Shown here: positions 19,701 through 31,582 of the stretch, piece by piece
How the letters are laid out: every line of letters starts with the position of its first letter
Position numbering within the stretch: the first letter of the stretch is position 1
DNA from: an uncultured Pelagibacteraceae bacterium
GTDB taxonomy: Bacteria; Pseudomonadota; Alphaproteobacteria; Pelagibacterales; Pelagibacteraceae
DNA length: 64,000 bases
NCBI GenBank assembly: GCA_902592545.1
Contig: CACJFA010000001.1
Span: 1-64,000 of the forward strand
Direction: 5' to 3'
The notes under the pieces: generated by a model
Told to the model about the DNA's origin: nothing
The model's input: only the letters and a program-made list of their open reading frames with translations
Database searches by the model: none
Translations under genes and position numbers: made by a program

Positions 19701-21230
19701 CATGATATTTATTCAATCGAAGATCTTGCACAACTAATTTATGATTTAAAACAGATAAATCCTAAAGCAAGAATTGGAGTTAAGCTTGTTGCTTCCTCTG
19801 GAGTGGGAACAATTGCAGCTGGTGTAGCTAAAGCAAAAGCAGATATAATATTAATTTCTGGACACAATGGTGGAACAGGAGCAACACCACAGACCAGTGT
19901 TAAGTATGTTGGAATACCATGGGAAATGGGTTTGACGGAAGCAAACCAAGTATTAACTTTAAATAATCTTAGACATAAAGTTACATTAAGAACAGATGGT
20001 GGAATTAAAACCGGAAGAGATGTGGTGATAGCTGCAATGATGGGTGCTGAAGAATATGGTGTTGCTACTACAGCTTTAGTTGCAATGGGTTGTATAATGG
20101 TAAGGCAGTGTCATTCAAATACATGTCCAGTAGGCGTTTGCACTCAAGATGAAAAGCTCAGAGAAAAATTTACTGGGACTCCAGAAAAAGTAGTTAATTT
20201 GTTTACATTTATAGCCAGTGAAGTAAGAGAAATATTAGCAAATTTAGGTTTTAAATCATTAAATGAAGTGATTGGTAGGACAGACTTGTTAAAACAGGTT
20301 AGTAAAGGTTCTCCAAATTTAGATGATTTAGATTTAAATCCTTTATTTGTTCAAGCTGATACTGGAAATAATCCAAGGTATTGTGAGGATCCAGAAATAA
20401 ATAGTGTACCAGATACTCTTGACCAACAAATTTGGCCAGAAATTGAACAAGCTTTAGATAATTTTGAAAAAATTGAGGAAGAATATCAAATAAAAAATAC
20501 TCATAGGGCAGTAGGCACTAGAATTTCTCATCATTTGTATAAAAAATATGGTTATGAAAAACTTGATGAAAACTTTTTAGTTTTAAATTTTAAAGGATCA
20601 GCAGGTCAATCATTTGGTGCATTTTCTTCTAAAGGTTTAAAACTTGTATTAAAGGGAGATGCAAATGATTATGTTGGTAAAGGTTTGTCAGGAGCTACTA
20701 TTTCAATAAAATTACCTGAAGAGAGTAATTTAGTTTCAAATGAGAATACAATTTTAGGAAATACTGTTCTTTACGGAGCTACTTCAGGAAAACTTTTTGC
20801 TGCTGGCCAAGCTGGTGAAAGATTTTCAGTTAGAAATTCTGGTGCAGTTACAGTAATTGAAGGATGCGATTCTAATGGATGTGAATATATGACTGGTGGA
20901 ACTGCAGTAATTTTAGGAGATGTTGGTGATAATTTTGCAGCTGGTATGACAGGTGGAATGGCCTTTATATATGATAAATCTCAACAATTTGAAAAGAAAG
21001 TAAATCCAGAATCAGTAGTTTGGCAAAATGTAGAGACAGATTATTGGAAAGAATATTTAAAAAATTTAGTCAGTGAGCACTTCAAAGAAACTGATTCTCA
21101 ATTATCAAAAAAAATAATTGAAAACTTTGATGATGAAGTAAATAATTTTGTTCAGGTGTGTCCTAAAGAAATGTTGGATAAATTAAAAAATCCAATTACT
21201 TTAAAAAAAGATATAAAAAAAGTTAGCTAA
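16725..21230 (+). CDS. gltB: Glutamate synthase large subunit
   Basis: 1501 aa; N-terminal Ntn amidotransferase (DACGVGII), GGTGATPQTSVKY, MVRQCHSNTCPVGV and C-terminal GXGXG repeats. Confidence 0.96.
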   Translation: MKNYKKNLHLLKENNVYSEDMEHDACGVGIIASTEGKKSRKVVEYGIEALKAVWHRGAVDADGKTGDGAGIHVEIPKDFFIEKIEVTGHTHDNSEICVGMIFLPRNDYAAQESCKTIVESELTKNDFSIYGWRQVPVNPKVLGEKAFQTMPEIIQVLFKPYNPELINKDLERKIYETRRKIENEAFKKSLNNFYICSLSSKSIIYKGMFLAEAISDFYLDLKDERFVSRFAIFHQRFSTNTAPSWNLAQPFRAIAHNGEINTYRGNKNWMKVHEQEMNSPLFDDVENLKPVIQQGASDSAALDNVFELLNISGQPAPLAKLMLVPDAWSKKNKTLPKDHQQLFNFLNSTMEPWDGPAAIAGTDNEWVIAANDRNGLRPLRYAITKDKLLFAGSETGMIELNEKRILSKGRLGPGEIIGVRIEKGKVFTNKQIKDYLAKEYKHFNSQIIDLDDKLTISDEKNSFSGDDLRRRQYTFGISLEDLELILHPMAEDAKEATGSMGDDTPLAVLSDRYRPLYHFFRQNFSQVTNPPIDSLRENKVMSLKTRFGNLGNILNFDNLTKQNIYVLNSPILSNSQFEKFINFFGNNSSIIDCTFSEEETLFDSIKKIQKEAEIAVRQGVTQLILSDKELSSLKLPIPMLLAVGSINSFLIEKKLRGYVSINVQSGEALDTHSFATLIGVGATTVNPYLAFDSLFQRHEKKLFGQFSFDECVERYIKSVNAGLLKIMSKMGISVLSSYRGGCNFETVGLSRTIVADYFPGVVSKISGIGLTGIEKKIREIHKEAFESSETILPIGGIYRYRKNGETHQYQGKLIHLLQSAVGSNSYDAYKRYVDGIYSLPPINLRDLIDFREKKLSGPIDISEVEPIENILKRFGSGSMSHGALSKEAHETLATGMNRIKGASCSGEGGEDSSRFKVLDNGDSANSRVKQIASARFGVTVNYLNNCNEIEIKIAQGAKPGEGGQLPGFKVTEEIAKLRHSTPGVTLISPPPHHDIYSIEDLAQLIYDLKQINPKARIGVKLVASSGVGTIAAGVAKAKADIILISGHNGGTGATPQTSVKYVGIPWEMGLTEANQVLTLNNLRHKVTLRTDGGIKTGRDVVIAAMMGAEEYGVATTALVAMGCIMVRQCHSNTCPVGVCTQDEKLREKFTGTPEKVVNLFTFIASEVREILANLGFKSLNEVIGRTDLLKQVSKGSPNLDDLDLNPLFVQADTGNNPRYCEDPEINSVPDTLDQQIWPEIEQALDNFEKIEEEYQIKNTHRAVGTRISHHLYKKYGYEKLDENFLVLNFKGSAGQSFGAFSSKGLKLVLKGDANDYVGKGLSGATISIKLPEESNLVSNENTILGNTVLYGATSGKLFAAGQAGERFSVRNSGAVTVIEGCDSNGCEYMTGGTAVILGDVGDNFAAGMTGGMAFIYDKSQQFEKKVNPESVVWQNVETDYWKEYLKNLVSEHFKETDSQLSKKIIENFDDEVNNFVQVCPKEMLDKLKNPITLKKDIKKVS

Positions 21231-21970
21231 ATTAACAATTTAAGCTCTTTTAAAATTATATTTAACCATTTTTTATTTGATAAACTGTGATCACCTTTTT
21301 TTACAATATTTAATTTTTTCTTAGCTTTTGGAAATAATCTTAAAACTTTTCTTGAATATGAGACAGGAACTACCTCATCTTTTTCACCATGAACCATTGT
21401 TACTTTAATATTTGAATTAATTTTTTTATTTAAGACTTTGTTTTTTCTTCCATCTTTTATTAATTGTAGAGTAATTGGATATTCATAATTGCCATGTTTT
21501 AATTGATAAATACCCTTACTTATTGTTTCCTCTTTCATTTTTTTAGTAAATTTTTTCCACATTAAATTTTCTAAAAATTCAGGAGCAGCCCCAATTCCTA
21601 AAAATCCTTTAATCTGTTTTTTGAAAATTTTGAATTGATTGAGCGAAATCCATGCACCCATACTTGATCCAATTAATACAAATTCTTTTTTTTTAACGTA
21701 TTTTCTAATTAAAATTGACGTCTCTTTACTCCATTTTGAAATATTTCCATTTACAAATTTTCCGGAGGATTTCCCATGACCAGAGTACTCTAGTGCTAAA
21801 AAACTTATTTTATTTTTTTTAGCAAATTTCAAAAATGCATTTGGTTTTTTTCCTTCAAGATCTGACATAAAGCCATGCAAAAAAACTATAAAAGAACTAT
21901 TTTTAAAAATTTTGGAAATATGTCTAATTTTCTTTGTATTTGATATTTGATGAAATCTGAAATTTGCCAT
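21227..21970 (-). CDS. Alpha/beta hydrolase
   Basis: FVLIGSSMGAWISL nucleophile elbow, VFLHGFMSD, C-terminal GDHSLS. Confidence 0.82.
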   Translation of the reverse strand: MANFRFHQISNTKKIRHISKIFKNSSFIVFLHGFMSDLEGKKPNAFLKFAKKNKISFLALEYSGHGKSSGKFVNGNISKWSKETSILIRKYVKKKEFVLIGSSMGAWISLNQFKIFKKQIKGFLGIGAAPEFLENLMWKKFTKKMKEETISKGIYQLKHGNYEYPITLQLIKDGRKNKVLNKKINSNIKVTMVHGEKDEVVPVSYSRKVLRLFPKAKKKLNIVKKGDHSLSNKKWLNIILKELKLLI

Positions 21971-22012
21971 AATCGTTTATAAGTTTTGTCTATTAATATA
22001 TAATCATATCAA

Positions 22013-23167
22013 ATGTCATCTGATTTAAAAGTTTTACAAGTAATTCCAAAATTAGGTTATGGAGGAGCTGAAACAGGCTGTTTTGATATTGCACATTATT
22101 TACCAGAGAATAATTGTAAATCATTTATTGTAACAAGTGGTGGTGAATTGCTTAAATTTGTAGATAGAAAAAAAGTTAAAATATTTAGACTTCCAGTACA
22201 AAGCAAAAATCCTTTACTAATTTTAATTAATGCTTTTATCTTGATTGGAATAATTTTAGTTTATAATATTTCTTTGGTCCATGCGAGAAGTAGAGCACCT
22301 GCTTGGTCATGTTTGTTAGCAACAAAAATCACAGGACGAAAATTTGTAACTACATTTCACGGAACATATAACTTTAAGAGTAATATAAAAAAAATTTATA
22401 ATTCAGTAATGACTAGAGCTGATTTAATAATTGCAGGATCTAATTTTATTTTTTCACATATTAAAAAAAATTATTCAAATTATTTAAATGAGAAAAAAAA
22501 ATTAATGGTTATTTTTAGAGGAATAAATGTTGACTACTTTGATCCAACAACCAAAATTGAAATTGATGAAAAAAAATTATTAAAAAAATGGGACATTGAA
22601 AAAGATAAAAAAATTATACTTTTACCTGGTAGACTGACTTCTTGGAAGGGACAGGAAGTTTTTATTGAGGCAGTTAACTTAGTGAATGTAGAACTAGGTT
22701 ATGAAGCATTTTATGCTGTCATTTTAGGTAGTGACCAAGGTAGAGATTTGTATAAGAAAAAATTAATAAGACTCTCAGAGCAACACAGATTATCGAAACA
22801 AATAAGATTCATAGATCATTGTAAGGATATGGCCTTAGCTTATAAAGTTTCTGATATTATTGTTTCAGCCTCAACAGAACCAGAAGCTTTTGGTAGAGTT
22901 GCTGTTGAAGCACAATCTATGGAAAAACCAATTATAGCAAGTAACATTGGAGGTTCTAATGAAACAATTATTGATGAAAAAACTGGTTTTTTATATGAAG
23001 CAGGTAATGCTAAATCATTAAGTAATAAAATACTAAGAATTCTTAACATGGATGAAACTCTATTAAAATCAATTGGTAATGAAGGAAGAAAAAACATAGT
23101 TCAAAAATTTAATGTTGAAAAAATGTGCTTTTCTACTTATTCAGAGTATAAGAGATTATTAAATTAA
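22013..23167 (+). CDS. Glycosyltransferase family 4-type
   Basis: GYGGAETGCFDIA N-terminus and STEPEAFGRVAVEAQSMEKPIIASNIGGSNETI C-terminal motif. Confidence 0.87.
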   Translation: MSSDLKVLQVIPKLGYGGAETGCFDIAHYLPENNCKSFIVTSGGELLKFVDRKKVKIFRLPVQSKNPLLILINAFILIGIILVYNISLVHARSRAPAWSCLLATKITGRKFVTTFHGTYNFKSNIKKIYNSVMTRADLIIAGSNFIFSHIKKNYSNYLNEKKKLMVIFRGINVDYFDPTTKIEIDEKKLLKKWDIEKDKKIILLPGRLTSWKGQEVFIEAVNLVNVELGYEAFYAVILGSDQGRDLYKKKLIRLSEQHRLSKQIRFIDHCKDMALAYKVSDIIVSASTEPEAFGRVAVEAQSMEKPIIASNIGGSNETIIDEKTGFLYEAGNAKSLSNKILRILNMDETLLKSIGNEGRKNIVQKFNVEKMCFSTYSEYKRLLN

Positions 23168-25084
23168 ATGCCGATAATAACATTACCTGACGGAAACAAT
23201 ATTAATTTTCCTAATAAAGTTACTGGACTAGAAGTAGCTGAAAAAATTAGTAAATCATTAGCTAAACAAGCCATGGTCATAAGTATTGATGGTGAGCTTA
23301 AAGATCTTGATTTTCTAATTGAAAATGATTGTTCTGTAAAAATTTTTACTTCAAAAAATCCTGAGGGCTTAGAAACTATAAGGCATGACACAGCTCATAT
23401 TTTAGCTATGGCTGTTCAAGAATTGTTTCCCGGTACACAAGTTACAATTGGACCCGTTATAGAAAATGGATTTTATTACGACTTTGCTAGAAAAGAACCA
23501 TTTACAGAGGATGATCTAGTAAAAATTGAAAATAAAATGAAAGAGATAGTTGATAGGAATGAAATAACAAAAAGAGAAGTTTGGGATAGAAACAAAGCAA
23601 TTAACCATTTTAAAAAAAAAGGAGAAATTTATAAAGCTGAGCTGATTGAAGCGATACCCGAAAACGAAGATGTATCAATTTATTTTCATGGAGAATGGCA
23701 TGATTTATGTAGAGGTCCACATCTCTCCTCCACAGGTAAAGTTGGAAAATATTTTAAACTTACAAAAGTGTCAGGAGCATATTGGAGAGGAGACTCTAAT
23801 AATGAAATGTTGCAACGAATTTATGGTACGAGTTGGGCAACTCAAAAAGATCTAGACGAATATTTGAAAAGAATAGAAGAAGCGGAAAAAAGAGATCATA
23901 GAAAATTAGGTAAAGAAATGGATTTATTTCATTTTAGAGAAGAAAGCCCCGGTTCAGTATTTTGGCATGAAAGAGGTTGGAGTTTATTTCAAAAGCTCAT
24001 TAACTACATGAGAAGTAGACAAGATGCTGCTGGTTATAAAGAGGTAAATACTCCAGAGGTACTAGATAGACAACTATGGGAAAAATCTGGGCATTGGGAA
24101 AAATATGGAGAAAACATGTATACTTCTGAAACACCAGATGAGAAAGTTTTTGCAATTAAACCGATGAATTGCCCTGGTCATATCCAGGTATTTAATCAAG
24201 GTCTAAAAAGTTACAGAGATCTTCCTTTACGTTTTGCTGAATTTGGCAAAGTTCATCGTTATGAACCATCAGGCGCTTTACATGGGTTATTAAGAGTAAG
24301 AGCTTTTACTCAAGATGATGCTCATATTTTTTGTACTGAAGATCAAATTACTAGTGAATGTTTAATTGTTACAAATTTAATATTAGATATTTATAAGGAC
24401 CTTGGTTTTGAAAATGTAATTCTAAAATATGCAGATAGACCAGAAGTAAGAGTTGGTGATGATTATATATGGGATAAAGCAGAAGCCTCTTTACTTGAAG
24501 CTGTTAAAGCTTCTAAATTAGAATATACAATTAATAAAGGTGAAGGAGCATTTTATGGTCCTAAAATTGAATTTGTTTTAAGAGATGCTATTGGTAGAGA
24601 TTGGCAATGTGGAACTTTGCAAGTAGATTTAAATTTACCTGGAAGATTAGACGCCTCTTATGTTGACAAAGATGGAACTAAAAAAGTTCCTGTTATGTTG
24701 CACAGAGCGTTATTTGGTTCTCTAGAGAGATTTATTGGAATTTTAATTGAAAACTATGCAGGCAAGTTTCCATTTTGGATATCTCCTTTACAGACTATGG
24801 TAATACCTATTTCAGAGGAATTTAATGACTATGCAGTCGAGGTATCAAATAAAATTAAAAATTCAGGTATAAGTTCTGCAGTAGATTTAAAAAATCATAA
24901 TTTAAATTATAAAATTAGAGATCATTCTTTAGCAAAAATACCGCTTTTATTAATTTGTGGTAAAAAAGAAGTTGACTCCAATTCAGTAACGATTAGAAGA
25001 TTAGACTCTAATAAACAAGAAAATATGGGTTTAGATCAGTTCTTAAAAACATTCTCTGCTTTAAACAAAGCATCATCAAACTAA
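23168..25084 (+). CDS. thrS: Threonyl-tRNA synthetase
   Basis: TGS domain, HDTAHILAMAVQELFPG, MNCPGHIQVF class II motif. Confidence 0.97.
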   Translation: MPIITLPDGNNINFPNKVTGLEVAEKISKSLAKQAMVISIDGELKDLDFLIENDCSVKIFTSKNPEGLETIRHDTAHILAMAVQELFPGTQVTIGPVIENGFYYDFARKEPFTEDDLVKIENKMKEIVDRNEITKREVWDRNKAINHFKKKGEIYKAELIEAIPENEDVSIYFHGEWHDLCRGPHLSSTGKVGKYFKLTKVSGAYWRGDSNNEMLQRIYGTSWATQKDLDEYLKRIEEAEKRDHRKLGKEMDLFHFREESPGSVFWHERGWSLFQKLINYMRSRQDAAGYKEVNTPEVLDRQLWEKSGHWEKYGENMYTSETPDEKVFAIKPMNCPGHIQVFNQGLKSYRDLPLRFAEFGKVHRYEPSGALHGLLRVRAFTQDDAHIFCTEDQITSECLIVTNLILDIYKDLGFENVILKYADRPEVRVGDDYIWDKAEASLLEAVKASKLEYTINKGEGAFYGPKIEFVLRDAIGRDWQCGTLQVDLNLPGRLDASYVDKDGTKKVPVMLHRALFGSLERFIGILIENYAGKFPFWISPLQTMVIPISEEFNDYAVEVSNKIKNSGISSAVDLKNHNLNYKIRDHSLAKIPLLLICGKKEVDSNSVTIRRLDSNKQENMGLDQFLKTFSALNKASSN

Positions 25085-25630
25085 GTGGCAGACTTCAAAC
25101 AAAATTATTTTCAAAGAAGAACCAAGGACAGAGGTCCAAGATCTAATAATAGAATTTCTTCTCCTGATGTACAAGTTATAGCAAGTGATGGAGAAAATCT
25201 TGGAGTGATGAATACCAATGAAGCTATTTCCATGGCAAAAAATCAAGGTTTTGATTTAATTGAAATAGCACCTAATGCAAATCCGCCCGTATGTAAAATA
25301 ATGGATATGGGTAAATATAAGTATGATGCTCAGAAAAAAGCAAATCTTGCAAAGAAAAAACAAAAAATTGTTTCTTTAAAAGAAATTAAAATGAGACCTG
25401 TTACGGAAACTCATGATTATGAGTTTAAAGTTAAAAATGCTAAAAAATTTATAGCTAAAGGAGACAAGGTCAAGTTTACTATAAGATTTAAAGGTAGAGA
25501 ACTTCAGCATTCCCATCTAGGAAATGAACTAATGGGTAAAATTAAAGAGGATATGAAGGATATAGGTAAGGTAGAATTGCATCCCAAGTTTGATGGGAAG
25601 CAAATGATTATGGTAATTCAGCCTTTATAA
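25085..25630 (+). CDS. infC: Translation initiation factor IF-3 (GTG start)
   Basis: NPPVCKIMDMGKYKYDAQKKA signature; starts immediately after the thrS stop. Confidence 0.97.
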   Translation: MADFKQNYFQRRTKDRGPRSNNRISSPDVQVIASDGENLGVMNTNEAISMAKNQGFDLIEIAPNANPPVCKIMDMGKYKYDAQKKANLAKKKQKIVSLKEIKMRPVTETHDYEFKVKNAKKFIAKGDKVKFTIRFKGRELQHSHLGNELMGKIKEDMKDIGKVELHPKFDGKQMIMVIQPL

Positions 25631-25683
25631 GCCTTAATAGAGGTTGTAAAATTATATCTTTCTTTGTATAAGTCCGCAGAATT

Positions 25684-25890
25684 ATGCCAAAACTAAAAAC
25701 AAAAAGCTCTGCAAAAAAAAGATTTAAAATATCCGCTAAGGGTAAAGTTATTTCTGCTCAAGCAGGTAAAAGACATGGTATGATCAAAAGAACGAATTCA
25801 CAAATAAGAAAACTGAGAGGTACTACAACATTGTCCAAACAAGATGGAAAAATTGTTAAGTCATACATGCCTTACAGTTTAAGAGGTTAA
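25684..25890 (+). CDS. rpmI: 50S ribosomal protein L35
   Basis: [21 protein letters not shown]; position between infC and rplT. Confidence 0.97.
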   Translation: MPKLKTKSSAKKRFKISAKGKVISAQAGKRHGMIKRTNSQIRKLRGTTTLSKQDGKIVKSYMPYSLRG

Positions 25891-25892
25891 TA

Positions 25893-26249
25893 ATGGCAAG
25901 AGTTAAAAGAGGTGTAACTAGTAAAGCTAAACATAAAAAAGTTTTAAAAGCTGTAAAGGGTCAATGGGGCAGAAGAAAAAACACCATTAGAGTTGCCAAG
26001 CAAGCTATGGAAAAATCCATGCAATACGCATACAGAGACAGAAGAAATAAAAAAAGAGATTTTAAATCATTGTGGATACAGAGAATCAATGCTGGAGTTA
26101 GAGCTGAAGGCTTAACTTATTCAAAATTTATCAATGGATTAAATAAATGTGGTATTGCAATAGATAGAAAAATTCTTGCTGAAATTGCTTACGATAGCCC
26201 AGAAGCATTCAAAACAATTGTACAAAAAGCTCAATCAGCTTTAAATTAA
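25893..26249 (+). CDS. rplT: 50S ribosomal protein L20
   Basis: [19 protein letters not shown]. Confidence 0.97.
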   Translation: MARVKRGVTSKAKHKKVLKAVKGQWGRRKNTIRVAKQAMEKSMQYAYRDRRNKKRDFKSLWIQRINAGVRAEGLTYSKFINGLNKCGIAIDRKILAEIAYDSPEAFKTIVQKAQSALN

Positions 26250-26292
26250 TCTTCGCTATTGTTTTTATTTCTTAAGGAAATAATCTACTAAT

Positions 26293-27360
26293 ATGTCAGA
26301 GATAAAAAATATTAGAGATCAGTTTATATCAAGGCTAGAAAAAGATTTAAGCATTGATCAAATAAACGAAATCAAAACCGAACTCTTTGGTAAAAATGGT
26401 TTAATTTCGTCAAAATTTAAAACAATAGGGTCAATTCCAGAGACTGATAGAAAAAAATTTGCATCAGATTTAAATAAAGCTAAAGACGAACTTCAGAATT
26501 TGATAACTTCTAAAATTAATGAAATAGAAGGAAAAAAAATAAACGAAAAATTAGAAAAGGAAAAAGTTGATATAACTTTACCTGAAAGACCATTCGTTAG
26601 AGGAAAAGTTCATCCAGTGTCACAAACTATTGATGAAATTTCATCTATTTTCTCTGAAATAGGATTTAGTGTTGAGGAAGGCCCAGATGTTGAAAATGAA
26701 TATAATAACTTTACTGCTTTAAACACACCTGACAATCATCCAGCGAGAGATATGCATGATACGTTTTACTTAGATGAAAACAAAGAAGTTTTGTTACGAA
26801 CTCATACTTCACCAGTTCAAATTAGAACTATGCTAAAAAACAAACCTCCATTTAAGATCATTGCTCCTGGGAGAACTTATAGATCTGATAGTGATCAAAC
26901 ACACGCACCAATGTTCCATCAAGTAGAAGGTTTGCATATTGACACAAATATTAATATGGGGCATTTGAAAGGATGCTTAAATTATTTCATTAAAGAATTT
27001 TTTGAAGTCGAAAAAATTAAAATGAGATTTAGACCTAGTCATTTTCCATTCACAGAACCATCTGCAGAAGTAGATATTGGTTATGAAATAAAAGATGGTA
27101 AAATAATTATCGGAGAAGGAGATAAGTGGCTTGAAATTTTAGGCTGTGGCATGGTGCATCCTAATGTTTTAAAAAATGTAAAAGTAGATCCTTCTAAATA
27201 TCAAGGATATGCATTTGGCATAGGCATAGATCGATTAGCAATGCTTAAATACGGCATTAATGATTTAAGAGCGTTTTTTGATTGTGACTACAGATGGCTA
27301 AATCATTTTGGTTTTGATCCACTTGATGTTCCTTCAAATTACAGAGGTTTAAGCAGATGA
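26293..27360 (+). CDS. pheS: Phenylalanyl-tRNA synthetase alpha subunit
   Basis: [28 protein letters not shown]. Confidence 0.97.
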   Translation: MSEIKNIRDQFISRLEKDLSIDQINEIKTELFGKNGLISSKFKTIGSIPETDRKKFASDLNKAKDELQNLITSKINEIEGKKINEKLEKEKVDITLPERPFVRGKVHPVSQTIDEISSIFSEIGFSVEEGPDVENEYNNFTALNTPDNHPARDMHDTFYLDENKEVLLRTHTSPVQIRTMLKNKPPFKIIAPGRTYRSDSDQTHAPMFHQVEGLHIDTNINMGHLKGCLNYFIKEFFEVEKIKMRFRPSHFPFTEPSAEVDIGYEIKDGKIIIGEGDKWLEILGCGMVHPNVLKNVKVDPSKYQGYAFGIGIDRLAMLKYGINDLRAFFDCDYRWLNHFGFDPLDVPSNYRGLSR

Positions 27361-29765
27361 AGATTACATATGATTGGATAAAAGATCATTTAAAAGTAAA
27401 TGCTAAAGAAGACAAGCTCATTGAGAAACTAACAGATATAGGTCTTGAGGTTGAGAGTATAGAAAATTTATCTGAAGGGTTAGATTTATTTAAGGTAGCA
27501 AAAATTTTAAAAACAGAAAAACATCCTAACGCAGATAGACTTAAAGTTTGTGATGTTGATGTTGGTAATAAAGAAATTAAAAAAGTTGTTTGTGGGGCTG
27601 CAAATGCAAGAGAGGGCCTTCTAACTGTATATGCTCCACCAGGCGCAATAATCCCAAAAAATAGAACCAAACTTGTTGTTGCTAAAATAAGAGATGTTAC
27701 GTCTTATGGAATGCTCTGTTCTGAATCTGAATTAAATTTATCAGATGATAGTGATGGAATTACTGAGCTATCGTCATCCAAATATGCAAAAAATATTGGA
27801 AAAAGTTATTTTTCTAAATCTAGTTCTAATCTTATTGATTTATCAATTACACCAAATAGACCAGACTGTCTTGGTGTTCGAGGGATAGCAAGAGATTTAT
27901 CAGCAGCAGGTTTTGGAAACTTAAAACTAGAAAAAGATAAAAAAATTAAATCTAAAAAAAAACAGACCTTAAAAGTAAAAATAACAAAAGAAAAAAATCA
28001 AGGCTGTTTATCTTTTGGTAGCTGTTTGATAACTAACGTCAAAAATACAGAAAGTCCCCAATGGTTGAAAGATAAATTAATTTCTATAGGCCAAAAACCA
28101 ATATCTGCAATTGTGGATATTACAAATTATGTCATGATTGATATTAATCGTCCTTTACATGCATACGATGCTGACAAAATTGATAATGGAATAACTGTTA
28201 GAAATTCAAAATCAGGAGAAGAATTTACTGCTCTAGATAATAAAAATTATAAACTAGATGATGGAATGTGTGTAATAAGTGATAACAAAGGTGTCTTAGG
28301 TCTAGGAGGAATTATTGGAGGTACAAGATCTGGAACAGAGTTAGATACAAAAAATGTTTTATTAGAGTCGGCTTATTTTGATCCAAGATCAATTAGAAAA
28401 ACTGCCAAGAAATTGAACATTGATACAGATGCTAAATTTAGATTTGAAAGAGGTATTGATCAGTTATCTATAGAAGATGGATTAAATAAAGCAGCCTTTT
28501 TAATAAAGGAAATTTGTGGCGGTGAAATTAGTAAAATAGATATTCAAAAAATTGAGTCTTATAAAAACAAAATAATAAAATTTGAACCAAAAACATTTGA
28601 AAAAATTACTGGTTTTAAAATCTCAACCAAAGAAATGATAATCATTTTAGAAAAACTTGGGTTTAAATTAAAAAAAGAAAAAAACTTCTTTAAATTATCA
28701 GTTCCATCTTGGAGACCAGATATTGTGCAAGAAATTGATATAGTTGAGGAACTTGTAAGAATTAGTGGCTATGAAAAAATAAAAATAGAAAATCCTATTA
28801 AAGAAAGATCAAAAAACACTTTAAACCCAACTCAAAAATTATTTCATTTTCTTCAAAGGGCAGTAGCATCCAAAGGGTATTTGGAAGCAATCACTTGGTC
28901 TTTTACAGACTCTAAATATAATGATCACTTTAAAGAGGCCAGTAAAGAAATAAAAATCGTTAATCCAATTAGCTCTGAATTGGGAGTATTAAGAAATTCT
29001 ATTTTTTCAAATTTAGTAATGTACATGAGCAAAAACTTAGATAGAGGAGTAAAAGATTTATCAATATTTGAAATAGGGCCAATATTTTATGGTTCTCAAC
29101 CTGGAGAACAGAATACAATTGTTTGTGGTTTGTCAGCTGGAAAAAAATCTAGACTTTCATGGATTGAAAAAGAGAGAAATATAGATGTTTTTGATATTAA
29201 AAGAGATGTTGTACAAACTTTAGTAGAAGCTGGCTATGACTCAGAAAAATTTTATATTGATGATGTAAGCCCCAATTATTATCATCCAGGAAAATCAGGC
29301 AGAGTATTCTTAAATAAAGGAAAAGATAAGGTTGCTGCTTATTTTGGTGAAATTCATCCAAATATTATCAAAATGCTAAATATTAAAACAGAGTCTTTAG
29401 TAGGATTTGAAATATTTTTAGATAATTTAAAACTGCCAAAAAAACCTTTAAAAGATCAAAAAACAAAATATTCAGTATCTGACTTTCAAAAATCCGAAAG
29501 AGATTTTGCATTTATTGTAGATAAAAAAGTAAGTGTTCAAGATTTAGTAAGTGTAATATCAAATATTGATAAAAATCTAATTTCAAATATTAAAGTATTT
29601 GACGTTTACGAAGGAGAGAATATTCCTGAAAATCAAAAATCAGTTGCTATAAGCGTTACCATTCAATCATCGGAAAAAACATTAACGGATAATGATTTAG
29701 AAAAAACAAATAGTTTGATAATAGAAACAGTTGAAAATAAAACTGGTGCTAAAATTCGTTCTTAA
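27357..29765 (+). CDS. pheT: Phenylalanyl-tRNA synthetase beta subunit
   Basis: EMAP-like N-terminal domain, B5 domain, FDX-ACB C-terminus; ATGA overlap with pheS. Confidence 0.96.
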   Translation: MKITYDWIKDHLKVNAKEDKLIEKLTDIGLEVESIENLSEGLDLFKVAKILKTEKHPNADRLKVCDVDVGNKEIKKVVCGAANAREGLLTVYAPPGAIIPKNRTKLVVAKIRDVTSYGMLCSESELNLSDDSDGITELSSSKYAKNIGKSYFSKSSSNLIDLSITPNRPDCLGVRGIARDLSAAGFGNLKLEKDKKIKSKKKQTLKVKITKEKNQGCLSFGSCLITNVKNTESPQWLKDKLISIGQKPISAIVDITNYVMIDINRPLHAYDADKIDNGITVRNSKSGEEFTALDNKNYKLDDGMCVISDNKGVLGLGGIIGGTRSGTELDTKNVLLESAYFDPRSIRKTAKKLNIDTDAKFRFERGIDQLSIEDGLNKAAFLIKEICGGEISKIDIQKIESYKNKIIKFEPKTFEKITGFKISTKEMIIILEKLGFKLKKEKNFFKLSVPSWRPDIVQEIDIVEELVRISGYEKIKIENPIKERSKNTLNPTQKLFHFLQRAVASKGYLEAITWSFTDSKYNDHFKEASKEIKIVNPISSELGVLRNSIFSNLVMYMSKNLDRGVKDLSIFEIGPIFYGSQPGEQNTIVCGLSAGKKSRLSWIEKERNIDVFDIKRDVVQTLVEAGYDSEKFYIDDVSPNYYHPGKSGRVFLNKGKDKVAAYFGEIHPNIIKMLNIKTESLVGFEIFLDNLKLPKKPLKDQKTKYSVSDFQKSERDFAFIVDKKVSVQDLVSVISNIDKNLISNIKVFDVYEGENIPENQKSVAISVTIQSSEKTLTDNDLEKTNSLIIETVENKTGAKIRS

Positions 29766-29773
29766 AATAATTA

Positions 29774-31582
29774 ATGAGTTCAATTGATAATATAAGAAAT
29801 TTTGCAATCATTGCGCATATTGATCATGGAAAATCTACTATAGCCGATAGAATTATTCATAGTTGTGGTGGATTAACTGAAAGAGAAATGAAAGCTCAAG
29901 TTTTAGATTCTATGGATATTGAGCGTGAAAGAGGGATCACAATTAAAGCTCAAACTGTAAAATTAAATTATAAAGCTAAAAATGGAAAAAATTATATTTT
30001 AAATATTATTGATACTCCAGGTCATGTAGATTTCAGTTATGAAGTGAGTAGATCTTTATATGCATGTGAAGGTTCAATTTTAATAGTAGATAGTACACAA
30101 GGGGTAGAAGCTCAAACTTTAGCAAACGTTTACCAAGCTTTAGATACCAACCATGAGATAGTACCAGTTTTAAATAAGGTTGATTTACCTGCATCTGATT
30201 TAGATAGAACAAAAAAACAAATTGAGGAAGTTATAGGTATTGATACTGAAAATGCAATTCCGTGCTCAGGTAAAACTGGAGAAGGAATAGAGGACATTTT
30301 AGAGCAAATTATTTCCACATTACCAGCTCCAAAAGGAGAAAGTTCTGCAGATCTAAAATGTTTATTGGTTGATAGTTGGTATGACACTTATTTAGGTGTA
30401 GTTATTTTAGTAAGAGTAATAGATGGCAAACTTTCAAAACACATGAAAATAAAAATGATGTCTACTAATCAGGAGTATATTGTTGAAAAAGTTGGAGTTT
30501 TTACACCAAAGCCGGTCGACATAAATGAACTAAAAACAGGTGAAATTGGATTTATTACAACAGGAATTAAAGTTTTGTCTGAAACAAAAGTTGGAGATAC
30601 GATTTGTGATGCTTTAAAACCTTTAAAAGATGCTTTGCCAGGATTTAAACCAAGTAAGCCAGTGGTGTTTTGTGGGCTGTTTCCAGTAGATAGTTCTGAA
30701 TTCCAAAAACTTAAAGATGGTTTAGCTAAATTACAATTGAATGATTCAAGTTTTTCTTTTGAGCCAGAGTCATCATCTGCTTTAGGTTTGGGTTTTAGAT
30801 GTGGATTTTTAGGATTACTTCATTTGGAAATAGTTACAGAAAGACTAGAAAGAGAATTTGATGTTAATTTATTAACAACTACACCTGGTGTTGTTTATAA
30901 AGTTCACCTTAATAATGGAAACATAATTGATCTTCAAAATCCATCAAGTTTACCAGATCCAACTGTAATAAAATATATTGAAGAGCCATGGATAAAAGCA
31001 ACAATCATTACTCCTGACCAATATTTAGGCTCAATTATAAAAATGTGTCAGGATAAAAGAGGAATTCAGACTAATTTAAGTTATTCAGGTAATAGAGCTG
31101 TAGTGAATTATGAGTTACCATTGAATGAAGTTGTTTTTGATTTTAATGATAGACTAAAATCTATGACTAGTGGCTATGCTAGTTTTGACTATGAAATCAT
31201 TGAGCATAGAGAAGGAGATTTGGTAAAACTTGGTATTCTAGTAAATGGAGAACCAGTTGATGCTTTAGCGATGATGATACATAAGGACTTTGCACAAAAA
31301 ACTGGGAGAGAGGTTTGTGAAAAATTGAAAGATTTAATACCTCGACATAACTTTATGATTCCAGTTCAAGCTGCAATAGGAGGTAAAATTATTGCTAGAG
31401 AAACAATTAAAGGGTTTAAAAAAGATGTTTTAACCAAAATTCATGGAGGCGGAGCAACTGATAGAAAAAGAAAACTTTTAGAAAAACAGAAAAAAGGAAA
31501 AGCTAGATCAAAACAATTTGGAAGAGTGGAAATACCTCAAGAAGCCTTTATTGGTGTTTTAAAAATAAGCAAAGAAAAATGA
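29774..31582 (+). CDS. lepA: Elongation factor 4
   Basis: [21 protein letters not shown]-terminal [38 protein letters not shown]. Confidence 0.97.
   Translation: MSSIDNIRNFAIIAHIDHGKSTIADRIIHSCGGLTEREMKAQVLDSMDIERERGITIKAQTVKLNYKAKNGKNYILNIIDTPGHVDFSYEVSRSLYACEGSILIVDSTQGVEAQTLANVYQALDTNHEIVPVLNKVDLPASDLDRTKKQIEEVIGIDTENAIPCSGKTGEGIEDILEQIISTLPAPKGESSADLKCLLVDSWYDTYLGVVILVRVIDGKLSKHMKIKMMSTNQEYIVEKVGVFTPKPVDINELKTGEIGFITTGIKVLSETKVGDTICDALKPLKDALPGFKPSKPVVFCGLFPVDSSEFQKLKDGLAKLQLNDSSFSFEPESSSALGLGFRCGFLGLLHLEIVTERLEREFDVNLLTTTPGVVYKVHLNNGNIIDLQNPSSLPDPTVIKYIEEPWIKATIITPDQYLGSIIKMCQDKRGIQTNLSYSGNRAVVNYELPLNEVVFDFNDRLKSMTSGYASFDYEIIEHREGDLVKLGILVNGEPVDALAMMIHKDFAQKTGREVCEKLKDLIPRHNFMIPVQAAIGGKIIARETIKGFKKDVLTKIHGGGATDRKRKLLEKQKKGKARSKQFGRVEIPQEAFIGVLKISKEK

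Noticed and set aside
23646-23855. 69-aa ORF in another frame inside thrS
   Set aside because: Fully inside a strong thrS coding region; chance frame.
26250-26292. ATTTC-TTAAG-GAAAT inverted repeat between rplT and pheS
   Set aside because: Only 5 bp, AT-rich, no T run; expected by chance.
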